This document shows positions 17,725 through 26,719 of a DNA stretch of 64,000 bases, piece by piece. Position numbers and translations under genes: made by a program. The notes beneath the pieces were generated by a model. It saw only the letters and a program-made list of their open reading frames with translations, was not told the origin of the DNA and did no database searches. Within the stretch, counting starts at the first letter, position 1. Each line of letters starts with the position of its first letter. The DNA comes from Methylobacterium sp. W2 (GTDB taxonomy: Bacteria; Pseudomonadota; Alphaproteobacteria; Rhizobiales; Beijerinckiaceae): the NCBI RefSeq assembly GCF_020662345.1, contig NZ_VMOA01000019.1:26715-90714 (forward strand). The letters are read 5' to 3'.

Positions 17725-18831
17725 GTGCTCGCCTACATCCTGCGCCGCATCGCCCTTATGGTCCCGACGATCTTCGGGATCATGCTCATCACCTTCGTCA
17801 TCGTCCAGTTCGCCCCCGGCGGCCCGGTGGAGCGCGTGCTGGCGCAGCTGCAGGGCCAGAACGAGGGCAGCCTGTCCCGCGTCACCGGCGGGGCCGGCGA
17901 TCTCGGCGGCGGCGGGCGCTCGGCCGGCGGCGGCTCGGAGGCGAGCTCGCGCTATCGCGGCGCGCAGGGGCTCGACCCGGCCTTCATCAAGAAACTCGAA
18001 CAGCAATTCGGCTTCGACAAGCCGGCGCCCGAGCGCTTCGCCAAGATGCTGTGGGACTACGCCACCTTCGATTTCGGCAAGAGCTATTTTCGCGATGTCT
18101 CGGTGCTGCAGCTGATCCGCGAGCGCCTGCCGGTCTCGATCTCCCTCGGCCTGTGGATGACGCTCCTGTCCTACGCGATCTCGATCCCGCTCGGCATCCG
18201 CAAGGCGGTGAAGGACGGCTCGCGCTTCGACCTGTGGACCTCCAGCATCGTGATCGTCGGCTACGCCATCCCGAGCTTCCTGTTCGGCATCGCCCTCATC
18301 ATCCTGTTCGCCGGCGGCTCGTTCCTGCAGGTCTTCCCGATCCGCGGTCTCACCAGCGAGGGCTGGGAGAGCTTCACCCTCTGGGGCAAGATCGTCGATT
18401 ACGCCTGGCACATGACGCTGCCGCTCACCGCCCTGGTGCTCGGCGCCTTCGCCACCTCGACCCTGCTCACCAAGAACTCGTTCCTCGACGAGATCCGCAA
18501 GCAATACGTGATGACGGCGCGGATGAAGGGCCTCACCGAGCGGCGCGTTCTCTATGGCCACGTCTTTCGCAACGCCATGCTGATCGTGGTGGCGGGCTTT
18601 CCCGGCGCCTTCATCTCGGCCTTCTTCGCCGGTTCCCTGCTGATCGAAACGATCTTCTCCCTCGACGGGCTGGGGCTCCTGTCCTTCACCGCCATCGTCG
18701 GGCGCGACTACCCGATCGTCTTTGCCACGCTCTACATCTTCTCGCTGATGGGGCTGGCGGTGAACCTGCTCTCCGACCTGATCTACACCTGGATCGACCC
18801 GCGCATCGATTTCTCGGCGCGGGCGACATGA
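17725..18831 (+). CDS. yejB: Peptide ABC transporter permease YejB
   Basis: This 368-residue permease starts with GTG. It has an N-terminal membrane helix (IALMVPTIFGIMLITFVIVQFAPGG) and a Gly/Ser-rich periplasmic insertion around residues 45-80. The DppB-type core follows, with five more hydrophobic helices and the EAA-like loop (QYVMTARMKGLTERRVLYGHVFRNA, around residues 258-282). The C-terminus LIYTWIDPRIDF is normal for YejB. It should pair with YejE and the ATPase YejF, but the next gene is an acetyltransferase that starts inside its stop codon. Confidence 0.94.
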   Translation: MLAYILRRIALMVPTIFGIMLITFVIVQFAPGGPVERVLAQLQGQNEGSLSRVTGGAGDLGGGGRSAGGGSEASSRYRGAQGLDPAFIKKLEQQFGFDKPAPERFAKMLWDYATFDFGKSYFRDVSVLQLIRERLPVSISLGLWMTLLSYAISIPLGIRKAVKDGSRFDLWTSSIVIVGYAIPSFLFGIALIILFAGGSFLQVFPIRGLTSEGWESFTLWGKIVDYAWHMTLPLTALVLGAFATSTLLTKNSFLDEIRKQYVMTARMKGLTERRVLYGHVFRNAMLIVVAGFPGAFISAFFAGSLLIETIFSLDGLGLLSFTAIVGRDYPIVFATLYIFSLMGLAVNLLSDLIYTWIDPRIDFSARAT

Positions 18832-19331
18832 CCAGCCTGCCCTTGGTCATCCGGCCCGAGCGGCCGGGCGATGCCGAGGCCATCGACCGCCTGCATGCCC
18901 GCGCCTTCGGGCCGGGACGCTTCGCCCGCACTGCCTATCGCCTGCGCGAAGGCACCGTGCCGATGGCGGATCTCTGCTTTACCGCGTTGGTCGGCACCTA
19001 CCTCGTCGGCTCGGTCCGCGTCGGCCCGGCGGAAGCCGGCGGGCCGCTCCTGGTGCTCGGACCGCTCACGGTCGATCCGAGCTTCGAGAAGCGCGGCATC
19101 GGCGGATCGCTGATGCGGGCGAGCCTCGACGCCGCGCGGGCCGGCGGACACGGGGTCGTGGTCCTGGTGGGCGACGCGCCCTATTACCGCCGCTTCGGCT
19201 TCACGCCCGTGCCGCCCGGCCGCCTCTTGCCCCCGGGACCGGTCGACCCCGCGCGCTTCCTCTGGCTCGAACTCAGACCGGGCGCCCTCGACACCGTGTC
19301 GGGGAACGTGAGCGCCGTCCGTCCGCGTTGA
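18828..19331 (+). CDS. GNAT family N-acetyltransferase
   Basis: The protein is 167 residues. It starts at ATG 18,828 and overlaps the yejB stop as ATGA, so translation is probably coupled. GNAT landmarks are LVIRPERPGDAEAIDRLHARA, VGSVRVGPAEAGGPLLVLGPLTVDPSFEKRGIGGSLMRA (acetyl-CoA loop R-G-I-G) and VLVGDAPYYRRFGFTPVP. The closest subgroup is the YhbS-type predicted acetyltransferases. Why it follows yejB is unclear; the expected yejE position is taken by this gene. Confidence 0.85.
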   Translation: MTSLPLVIRPERPGDAEAIDRLHARAFGPGRFARTAYRLREGTVPMADLCFTALVGTYLVGSVRVGPAEAGGPLLVLGPLTVDPSFEKRGIGGSLMRASLDAARAGGHGVVVLVGDAPYYRRFGFTPVPPGRLLPPGPVDPARFLWLELRPGALDTVSGNVSAVRPR

Positions 19332-19367
19332 CCCGTTGGGCATCGAGCGCCTCAGCGGGAGCGACGA

Positions 19368-20264
19368 ATGACGGGATCGAACCACTCCATCACACACCGG
19401 ACGATCGGGGTGAACGGCGTCAGCCTGCATGTGGCCTCCGCCGGCAAGGGACCGCCCCTGGTCCTGCTCCATGGCTGGCCGGAATTCTGGCTCACCTGGG
19501 AGCCGGTGATGCAGCGCCTCGCCGACCGGTTCGAGCTGATCGTTCCCGATCTGAGAGGCTTCGGCGACAGCGAGAAGCCGGATGCCGAACCCTCGGACAA
19601 GGCCGGGGCGGAGGTCCACGCGGCGGATGTGGCCGGGCTTCTCGACGCTCTGGGGATCGAGCGCGCCGGGTTCGTCGGCCACGATGTCGGCGCCTATGTC
19701 GGGCAGGCGCTGGGGCGCCGTGTGCCGGAGCGCCTCACGGGCTTGTTCTTCTTCAATTGCCCCTATCCCGGCATCGGCCCGCGCCTCGCGGCCCCGGAGA
19801 TGCTCGCCGAGATCTGGTACCAGTCCTTCCACGTCAACCCGTTCGCCGCCGCCACGATCGGCACGTCGCGCGAGGCCTGCCGGCTCTATATCGGCCACTT
19901 CCTGCGCCACTGGGCCGGCGGAAACCCGGCCGCGTTCGATGACGTGCTGGAGGCGTTCGTCGATAACTTCATGGCCCCCGGCAACCTGCAGGGCGGCTTC
20001 AACTGGTACGTCAGCGCACAGGAGGGGCGGCTCGCCATGATCCGCGGCGAAGCGCCGTCGCTGCCGCCGATCACCGTACCGACCTGCATCCGCTGGGGTA
20101 CGCGCGACCCGCTCTTCCCTTATGCCTGGACGGATCGTCTCGGCGAAACCTTCTCGGATCTCGACCTCGCCCCGTTCGAGGGCGTCGGCCATTTCCCGCA
20201 CCGGGAGGCGCCGGATGCGGCGGCAGCGGAGATCGCGCGGTTTTTCGGGCGGTTAGTGGGGTAA
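19368..20264 (+). CDS. Alpha/beta hydrolase, epoxide hydrolase or haloacetate dehalogenase-like
   Basis: This 298-residue alpha/beta-fold hydrolase has the oxyanion-hole motif HGWPEFW (about 34-40) and the strand VPDLRGFGDSEKP. The nucleophile elbow GHDVGA has Asp (about residue 106) in place of Ser, which points to epoxide hydrolases and haloalkane/haloacetate dehalogenases. The catalytic His lies in GVGHFPHREAPD near residue 273. The cap region carries several Tyr/Trp residues. The substrate is unknown. It lies 36 bases after the GNAT gene and is probably part of the same transcript. Confidence 0.87.
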   Translation: MTGSNHSITHRTIGVNGVSLHVASAGKGPPLVLLHGWPEFWLTWEPVMQRLADRFELIVPDLRGFGDSEKPDAEPSDKAGAEVHAADVAGLLDALGIERAGFVGHDVGAYVGQALGRRVPERLTGLFFFNCPYPGIGPRLAAPEMLAEIWYQSFHVNPFAAATIGTSREACRLYIGHFLRHWAGGNPAAFDDVLEAFVDNFMAPGNLQGGFNWYVSAQEGRLAMIRGEAPSLPPITVPTCIRWGTRDPLFPYAWTDRLGETFSDLDLAPFEGVGHFPHREAPDAAAAEIARFFGRLVG

Positions 20265-20639
20265 AGTTCGCAAACGGTTCACGACGCGGCCCTCCTCCCC
20301 TGTGGGGAGGAGTTGGAGGTGGGGGTGGTTGGGTGCCCCCTCAGGGTGCGAAGGCCAGTGGCCCCCCACTCTTAACTTCCGCCGTGAGGGCTACGATATC
20401 CACACATCCCGCGGGCACCACGGGTCCCCTCTCCTGAAAGGAGAGGGACAGGGTGAGGTGTGTGAGTTTTCCGGAGATGGACCACACCTCACCCCAGCCC
20501 TCTCCTTCCAGGAGAGGGAGCGCGTCGCTCCTTTCGTCCAACCTTAGTGGAGGTAACAGCCGTCGAGCGGATGGGTGAATCCGGTAGGCCCACAAGGGGA
20601 TGAGGGACGCGTCCTGCGGCTGAAAAAACCGTCCGGCGG
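20265..20639. repeat. Gene-free stretch with palindromic repeats
   Basis: It contains cctcctcccctgtggggagg near 20,290. A full composite palindrome at 20,427-20,519 is nearly identical to the one at 7,341-7,432. The stretch separates two convergent transcription units, so the hairpins could also help termination. No gene was seen. Confidence 0.75.
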
Positions 20640-22724
20640 TTACGCCGCCCGCCCGCGCCGACCTTCCACCAGCCACATCGCCAGCACCGCTCCGGCCAGC
20701 GCCACCAACGCCCACAGGCCCAGCGCCAGGGGATAGACCTCGACGCCGCGAATGACGGCGCTGTCGCTCGGACGGAAGCCGATCCAGTCGGCGCCGGCGA
20801 GCCGCCCGCTGCGCACGGCCTGCAGGCGCGGCACCACCGTGCCGCCGCCGGCATCCGCGATCCGTCGAATCGAGCCGCCCGTCCCCTCGGCCATGGCCTT
20901 CAGACGTTCGGTATCGCTGAACACGTCGGTGAGTTCGCGCGGGTTCGGCGGCCCGACGCTGACGAAGGCGATGAGCGAGCCGGAGCGCAAGGTATGCAGC
21001 CCGAGCTCCGCCGCTTCGAACGTCGTGCTGAACAGGCCGGGCTCCCCGGCCGTGAGAGTGAGCGTCCGCTCCGGTCCGGTCGGCCCCTTCACGGTGACGG
21101 GGTCGGTGGTCTCGGCCATGGTCTGGCGCTCGACGCGGACCTCGCGGCCATGGCCCGTGGTCTGGGCCCGCAGGGCCTCCTCTTCGAGGGCCGGCTCCTT
21201 CATCAGCCAATGGCCGAGGCGGCGCAGCAGATCGAGATAGGGACCGCCCTCCTGGTAGCCGCGCGCCCAGAGCCAGGCATGGTCGGACAGGAGCAGGGCG
21301 ACACGCCCCTTGTCCTCCCGCGAGAGAGCAAGGAGCGGCAGGGCGTTCGGCCCCTGCAGGATCGGCTGCACCCCCGCCTTGGTCTGGGCCGAGACGATGC
21401 GCAGCCAGTCACCCCAGGCGGGGGGCGATGCCTCCGATCCCGGGAGGGCACGGGTGACCGGGTGGCGGGTGCCGGTGCCCGTCAGCGTCGCCTTGTAGGG
21501 CTGCTCGACCACACGGCCGTTGGGTTCGCCCGGCAGGATCTGGGAGAGCCGGGTGCGCGCGAGGCTGGCGGACGAGGCGAATTCCGGCCCCGCCGCGATG
21601 AGGAGCGCGCCGCCGTCGCGGACATAGCGAACGATGTTGTCGAAATAGGCCGAGGGCAGCACGCTCTGGTTGGCGTAGCGATCGAAGATGATGAGGTCGA
21701 AATCTTTGATCTTCTGGACGAACAGCTCGCGCGTCGGGAAGGCGATGAGCGAAAGTTCGGAGATCGGCGTGCCGTCCTGCTTCTCCGGAGGCCGAAGGAT
21801 GGTGAAATGGACGAGATCGACGTTGGCGTCCGACTTCAGCAGGTTGCGCCAGGTGCGCTCGCCCTGGTGCGGCTCGCCGGAGACGAGGAGCACGCGCAGC
21901 TTCTCGCGGATGCCCTCGATGGGCAGCACGGCGCGGTTGTTGATCGTGGTCAATTCGCCGGGCAGCGGCTCGACCTCGATCTCCACGACGTTGGGACCGC
22001 CATGCTCGATCTTGGTGGTGAGCGAGAACGGCTGGCCGGTGGGGAAGGTGCGGCGCCCGATCTCCTCGCCGTCGCGGCGCACGGTGACGGTGGCGCTGCC
22101 GGTGCCGCCCCGCTCCATCACCTCGGCGCGGATGGTGAGATCGCGGCCGACGATGCCGAAGCGTGGCGCCTCGATCAGCTTGATCTGCCGGTCGCGCTCG
22201 TCGGGATGGCCGGTGACGAGGACATGGAGCGGCGCCTTGATGCCGAGCGCCGCGACGGAGGCCGGGATGTCGTGGACCACGCCGTCCGTCAGCATCACCA
22301 CACCGGCGAGGCGGTCCGGCGGGACGTCGGCGAGGCCCTGGGACAGCGCCGTGAACAGCTTGGTGCCGTCATCGCCGTCCTTGGCGTCGGGCACGTCGAT
22401 GAAGCGCGGCTCGATGTTGGTGAGCGCCCCGAAGCGCCGCTGCAATTCGGCCCGGACCGTGTCGGTCACGGCCGGGCGGTCGCCGAGGGATTGCGACCCC
22501 GACCGGTCGACGACGACGGCCGCGATGTCCTTCACCGGCTCGCGGTCCTCGCGCACCAGGGACGGGTTGGCGATGGCCAGCAGCACCAGCCCGAGGGCCA
22601 GCGCCCGCAGGATCGCCGTGCGCCCCCGCGCCACGAAGGCGAGAACGACGAAGACCGCCACCAGCACACCGAAGCCCGCGATGACTGGCCACGGGATGAG
22701 CGGCGTGAAGCTGAGGCTCAGCAT
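20640..22724 (-). CDS. Large membrane protein of the MoxR operon (vWA/GATase-like)
   Basis: This 694-residue protein is anchored by two N-terminal helices (about 10-31 and 38-53) and one near the C-terminus (about 670-688). After the second helix comes a metal-site-like motif D73-R-S75-G-S77 (VVVDRSGSQ), resembling the MIDAS of von Willebrand A domains. The middle part includes HGGPNVVEIEVEPLPGE and a glutamine-amidotransferase-like region (LRVLLVSGEPHQGERTW, YVRDGGALLIAAGPEFA). The family accompanies MoxR/DUF58/DUF4159 genes in Alphaproteobacteria. Its role is unproven, probably envelope quality control or assembly. It is separated from its partner gene by the 22.7-23.9 kb repeat block. Confidence 0.75.
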   Translation of the reverse strand: MLSLSFTPLIPWPVIAGFGVLVAVFVVLAFVARGRTAILRALALGLVLLAIANPSLVREDREPVKDIAAVVVDRSGSQSLGDRPAVTDTVRAELQRRFGALTNIEPRFIDVPDAKDGDDGTKLFTALSQGLADVPPDRLAGVVMLTDGVVHDIPASVAALGIKAPLHVLVTGHPDERDRQIKLIEAPRFGIVGRDLTIRAEVMERGGTGSATVTVRRDGEEIGRRTFPTGQPFSLTTKIEHGGPNVVEIEVEPLPGELTTINNRAVLPIEGIREKLRVLLVSGEPHQGERTWRNLLKSDANVDLVHFTILRPPEKQDGTPISELSLIAFPTRELFVQKIKDFDLIIFDRYANQSVLPSAYFDNIVRYVRDGGALLIAAGPEFASSASLARTRLSQILPGEPNGRVVEQPYKATLTGTGTRHPVTRALPGSEASPPAWGDWLRIVSAQTKAGVQPILQGPNALPLLALSREDKGRVALLLSDHAWLWARGYQEGGPYLDLLRRLGHWLMKEPALEEEALRAQTTGHGREVRVERQTMAETTDPVTVKGPTGPERTLTLTAGEPGLFSTTFEAAELGLHTLRSGSLIAFVSVGPPNPRELTDVFSDTERLKAMAEGTGGSIRRIADAGGGTVVPRLQAVRSGRLAGADWIGFRPSDSAVIRGVEVYPLALGLWALVALAGAVLAMWLVEGRRGRAA

Positions 22725-22773
22725 GGGCTAGCGGCCTCCAGGTTTTGAATTCTAGTGCTCTCCCGCCAGACCA

Positions 22774-22886
22774 CCTCATCCTGAGGTGCCCGCATGGCGG
22801 GCCTCGAAGGAGCCTTCCAGCACGCGCCGAGCGGACGGGAAGTCTCCTTCGAGGCCTCCGCTGCGCTCCGGCGCCTCAGGATGAGG
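22774..22886. repeat. Dispersed palindromic repeat, copy 2
   Basis: The ends cctcatcctgagg and cctcaggatgagg and the inner gcctcgaaggagccttccag / gaagtctccttcgaggcc match copy 1 at 6,311-6,422. The central loop differs between the copies. This is the pattern of a mobile or recurrently copied REP-like element. Confidence 0.8.
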
Positions 22887-22924
22887 TCGGAGGGAAGGAT
22901 ATCACTCATGGTCGCTTGGAAAGG

Positions 22925-23810
22925 GCGGGTCGGGGTGAGGTGTGGTCCATCTCCGGAAAGATCGCACACCGCACCCTGTCCCTCTCCTTCCAGGAGAGGA
23001 AACCCGCGCTTCCCATGACCTGCCTGAGAACGGGAGCCAGCAGCGGGGGAAGGGATGAGACCGCGAAGTAGATCCGCCGAGGCGTCGATACGAGGCGCGC
23101 CAGGCCCCCTCTCCTGGAAGGAGAGGGTTGGGGTGAGGTGAGAGGTCTCTCCGAAAAGGTCACACACCTCACCCTGTCCCTCTCCTTCCAGGAGAGGGAA
23201 CCCGCGCTTCCCACGACCTGCCTGAGAACGGGAGCCAGCAGCGGGGGAAGGGATGAGACCGCGAAGTAGATCCGCCGAGGCGTCGATACGAGGCGCGCCA
23301 GGCCCCCTCTCCTGGAAGGAGAGGGTTGGGGTGAGGTGAGAGGTCTCTCCGAAAAGGTCACACACCTCACCCTGTCCCTCTCCTTCCAGGAGAGGGAACC
23401 CGCGCTTCCCACGACCTGCCTGAGAACGGGAGCCAGCAGCGGGGGAAGGGATGAGACCGCGAAGTAGATCCGCCGAGGCGTCGATACGAGGCGCGCCAGG
23501 CCCCCTCTCCTGGAAGGAGAGGGTTGGGGTGAGGTGAGAGGTCTCTCCGAAAAGGTCACACACCTCACCCTGTCCCTCTCCTTCCAGGAGAGGGAACCCG
23601 CGCTTCCCACGACCTGCCTGACAACGGGAGCCAGCAGCGGGCGAAGGGATGAAGCCGCGGAGCAGGTCCGCCGAGACGTCGATACGAGGCGCGCCAGGCC
23701 CCCTCTCCTGGAAGAAGAGGGTTGGGGTGAGGTGAGAGGTCTCTCCGGAAAGGTCACACACCTCACCCTGTCCCTCTCCTTCCAGGAGAGGGGACCCGCG
23801 CTTCGTGCGG
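22925..23810. repeat. Tandem array with a 198-base period, about four and a half units
   Basis: The anchor cttccc[a/g]cgacctgcctga-type sequence recurs at about 23,013, 23,211, 23,409 and 23,607, spaced exactly 198 bases apart. Each full unit holds one composite palindrome (23,107-23,198; 23,305-23,396; 23,503-23,594; 23,701-23,792) plus a spacer with gggagccagcagcgggg. The middle units look identical, and the outer ones carry a few changes. Both strands are open for long distances, but the products are periodic translations of the repeat. Confidence 0.92.
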
Positions 23811-23883
23811 CCGGTGTGAACCCCATCCCACGCAGAGGGGGTAGGGACGAACCCATTGAGCCAACAGCCAGTCTCAAAAATCA

Positions 23884-26709
23884 TCACTGTCCCAACCGCT
23901 CCAGCAGGGCCGGGACGTGGACCTGATCCGCCTTGTAGTTGCCGGTGAGCGTGTAGATGACGAGGTTGATGCCGCCGCGGAACGACATCTCGCGCTGGCG
24001 CTGGTCGCCGCCGACGATGGGGTAGAGCGCCTCGCCGCGCTTGCCCACTGCCCAGGCGGCGGCGAGGTCGTTGCCGGTGATGACGATGGGGGAGACGCCG
24101 TCGCCGGCCCGGGCGGGACGGCGTTCGGCCCCGTCGCCGGCGGGCGGCAGGGTCTCGACCCAGGTCTGGCCGGTGGCGTAGCGGCCGGGAAAATTGTCCA
24201 CGAGGTAGAATGCCTTGGTGAGCACGTGGTCGGCCGGAACGGGCTCCAATTCCGGGACTTCCAGCGTGGAGAGCATCTTGCGCAGATATGCCCCCTCCGG
24301 CGAGGGCGGGCCGCCCGGCCGCGCGGTGAGCGCGTCGCGGGTGTCGAACAGGACCGTCCCGCCATTGCGCATGAACGCATCGATCCGGCGGATCGCGGCT
24401 TCGCTCGGCTGCGGGCGGCTGGCGACGATGGGCCAGTAGATGATCGGATAGAAGGCGAGCTCGTCCTTGCCCGGATCGATGCCGATCGGGTCGCCTGGCT
24501 CCAGGGCCGTCCGGCTGGCGAGCATCTGGGTCAGGCCGGTGAGCCCGGCGCGGCTCGCCGTATCCGTCGCCTCGTCGCCAGTGACGACGTAGGCGAGGCG
24601 GGTGGCGAGGGCCGAGTCGAAGGCGTTCGGCCGCGCGGCCTCCTGCGCATGCGTGCCGCTCGGCGCACCAGCGATGCCGATGGCGGCGACGATGAGCACC
24701 GCCGCCGCGCGTCCGGCGGAGCGGCCGAACAGCCCCCCGCGCGACCGGTTGAAGAAGCCGCCGAGCCAGAGGCCGGCGAGGGTGTCGAGGATTAGGAGCA
24801 TCAGCGCCAGGGTAAACAGCGTGGCGCGCAAGTCGAGGGTGTCTCCGCCGGTGAGAGACCCGGTACGGGCATCGGTGAAGGCCGTCAGGTCGAGGGGTTT
24901 CAGGCGGTCGTCGGGCCTGAGCGCGTTCACCGCGACGCCACCGTCCGTGGGGCCGTAGAATCCGGCCGGGTGTTCGAGGCTGGCGCGCTCGCCGTAATCG
25001 TCCGGCACCGCCGTGGCACCGGCAGGCGGGCTGCCCAGCGCCCCGAAACCGTCGAGGGTGAGACGCGGCGCCAGGACGGCCGCGGCGGGCCGCGTCGACC
25101 CCTCCCCTCCGTTCGGCGAAGCACTGCCCGACAGGGCGACGACCCGGCGCAGCATGTCGATGAAGAGGCCGGAGAGCGGCAGGTTCGACCAGGTCGTATC
25201 GGCGGTGACGTGGAACAGGACCACCTGCCCCTTGCCGCGCTTCTCGGCGGTGACGATGGGCGTCCCGTCCTGAAGCGAGGCCCAGGTCCGGCCCGGCAGG
25301 TCGCCATCCGGCTCCGCGAGGATCTGGCGGCGCACCCCGATATCCGCCGGCGGGACCAGTCCGGCAAACGGGCTCTCCGGTGCGAAGGTGGCGAGCGTCC
25401 TGGGGCTGTCCCAGGACAGGGTGCCGCCGAGGGTCCGGCCGCCCCGGCGCAGGCGCACGGGGACCAGGGGGTCGTTGCCGGCCGCCAGGCGCGGCCCGGC
25501 GAAGCGCAGCAGCAGGCCGCCCTCGTCCACGAAACTCGCCACCCGGCGCATGGTCGCCTCGTCGAGGGCGCCCACATCGGCGAGCACCAGAACCGAAACC
25601 TGATTGTCGAGGAGCTGCCCGACGGATTCGGCGACCCCCTTGGCCCCGCGTGCCTCCTGGACGCCGGCGAAGGGGGTCAGCGCGCGGGAGAGATAGTAGG
25701 TCGGGGCCAGGAGCGGCTGGGCCTGATCGTTGGTACCGCCGAAGACCAGGCCGACCCGGCGGCGCTTGCCTCGTTCGTCCATCAGCGTGACCGCACCGGC
25801 CGAGCGCTCGGCGGCGATCTCGAGACGGCTGATGCCGTTGCGGAGCTCTACGGGGAGCTCGAACGTGACCTCCGTTTCGGTGGCCCCCTCGGAGAAGCGG
25901 AAATCGTGCTCGGCCAGGGGCAGGCCCTTCTGGTCCAGGGCACGGACGAGGCCGGCATTGCGGCCATTGGCCGAGGCGCGCAGGACATGGGCGGTGAGCT
26001 TGCCGCCGCTCTCGGCCGCGGCGAGCGCCAGAGCCGAGGGCTGGTCGGCACGCAGGATGGTCAGACGGGCGCCGGCCTTGTTCAGCACCTCGGACAGGCC
26101 CTTGCCGAACGCGTCGGATGCGGCGCCCGCTACGCCATCGGTGATCCAGACCAGAGCGGCCGTCGGATGGCGGTCGAAGAACGCTCCGATGGCGGTCAAA
26201 TGGCCGTCGCGTTGCGGTAGATGGGAGCGCGGCGCAACGGCCCGGAGCCGGTCGAGGGCGGCGGCGGGCGTCTTCGCCTCAACAGCCGCCGGGGCGTCGG
26301 CCAGGGCGATCACCGCCACGGGGCGTCCGTCCCGAGAGGCGGCCTCGATCTCGTCGGTGGCGGCCCGCATCCGCGCGCGCCAATCATGCGCGGCGGAAAA
26401 GCCGTTATCGATCATGACGATGAGCGGCGTCCGGCCCGAGGTCGCGCCGGTGCCCGACGGGTTCCAGACCGGCCCCGACACCGCAAGGATCAGGCAGGCC
26501 GCGGCGATCATCCGAAGGATCAGCAGCCAGGGCGGGGTCCGCGCCGGCGTCTCGCGCTTGGCCACGAGATCGGCCATGATCCGCAGGGGCGGGAATTCGA
26601 TCCGCTGCGGTCGCGGCGGCGTCACCCGCAGCAAATACCACAATGCCGGCAAGGTGATAAGCGCCGCGAGGGCCAGTGGCGCGGCGAAGGTCAGGGGCAA
26701 TCCGAACAT
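23884..26709 (-). CDS. BatA-like / DUF4159 membrane protein
   Basis: This 941-residue protein has an N-terminal BatA (aerotolerance regulator N) segment: FAAPLALAALITLPALWYLL, then PPRPQRIEFPPLRIMADLV and a second helix near 64-80. A vWA-like region follows (LIVMIDNGFSAAHDWRARM), with two more helices near residues 640-690. The C-terminal DUF4159 domain (SALATRLAYVVTGDE... LAFYPIIYWPIV... FMRNGGTVLFDTRDA) closes the protein. It lies 10 bases downstream of the DUF58 gene. Homologous clusters are thought to assemble or protect envelope components. The exact function is unknown. Confidence 0.85.
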   Translation of the reverse strand: MFGLPLTFAAPLALAALITLPALWYLLRVTPPRPQRIEFPPLRIMADLVAKRETPARTPPWLLILRMIAAACLILAVSGPVWNPSGTGATSGRTPLIVMIDNGFSAAHDWRARMRAATDEIEAASRDGRPVAVIALADAPAAVEAKTPAAALDRLRAVAPRSHLPQRDGHLTAIGAFFDRHPTAALVWITDGVAGAASDAFGKGLSEVLNKAGARLTILRADQPSALALAAAESGGKLTAHVLRASANGRNAGLVRALDQKGLPLAEHDFRFSEGATETEVTFELPVELRNGISRLEIAAERSAGAVTLMDERGKRRRVGLVFGGTNDQAQPLLAPTYYLSRALTPFAGVQEARGAKGVAESVGQLLDNQVSVLVLADVGALDEATMRRVASFVDEGGLLLRFAGPRLAAGNDPLVPVRLRRGGRTLGGTLSWDSPRTLATFAPESPFAGLVPPADIGVRRQILAEPDGDLPGRTWASLQDGTPIVTAEKRGKGQVVLFHVTADTTWSNLPLSGLFIDMLRRVVALSGSASPNGGEGSTRPAAAVLAPRLTLDGFGALGSPPAGATAVPDDYGERASLEHPAGFYGPTDGGVAVNALRPDDRLKPLDLTAFTDARTGSLTGGDTLDLRATLFTLALMLLILDTLAGLWLGGFFNRSRGGLFGRSAGRAAAVLIVAAIGIAGAPSGTHAQEAARPNAFDSALATRLAYVVTGDEATDTASRAGLTGLTQMLASRTALEPGDPIGIDPGKDELAFYPIIYWPIVASRPQPSEAAIRRIDAFMRNGGTVLFDTRDALTARPGGPPSPEGAYLRKMLSTLEVPELEPVPADHVLTKAFYLVDNFPGRYATGQTWVETLPPAGDGAERRPARAGDGVSPIVITGNDLAAAWAVGKRGEALYPIVGGDQRQREMSFRGGINLVIYTLTGNYKADQVHVPALLERLGQ

Positions 26710-26719
26710 GCGCTGCTCC

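Noticed and set aside
16291..18561. A 756-residue open frame antisense to the second yejA copy and yejB
   Set aside because: It mirrors the codon phase of strong coding genes on the opposite strand. The product has no recognisable domain, and high-GC genomes give such antisense frames routinely.
22925..23810. CRISPR array
   Set aside because: The period is 198 bases with no short direct repeat and unique spacer pattern, and no cas gene is nearby.
22718..23887. A 389-residue minus-strand frame over the repeat block
   Set aside because: The translation repeats itself every 66 residues, which is simply the 198-bp repeat read as protein. It has no leader, domain or initiation context.
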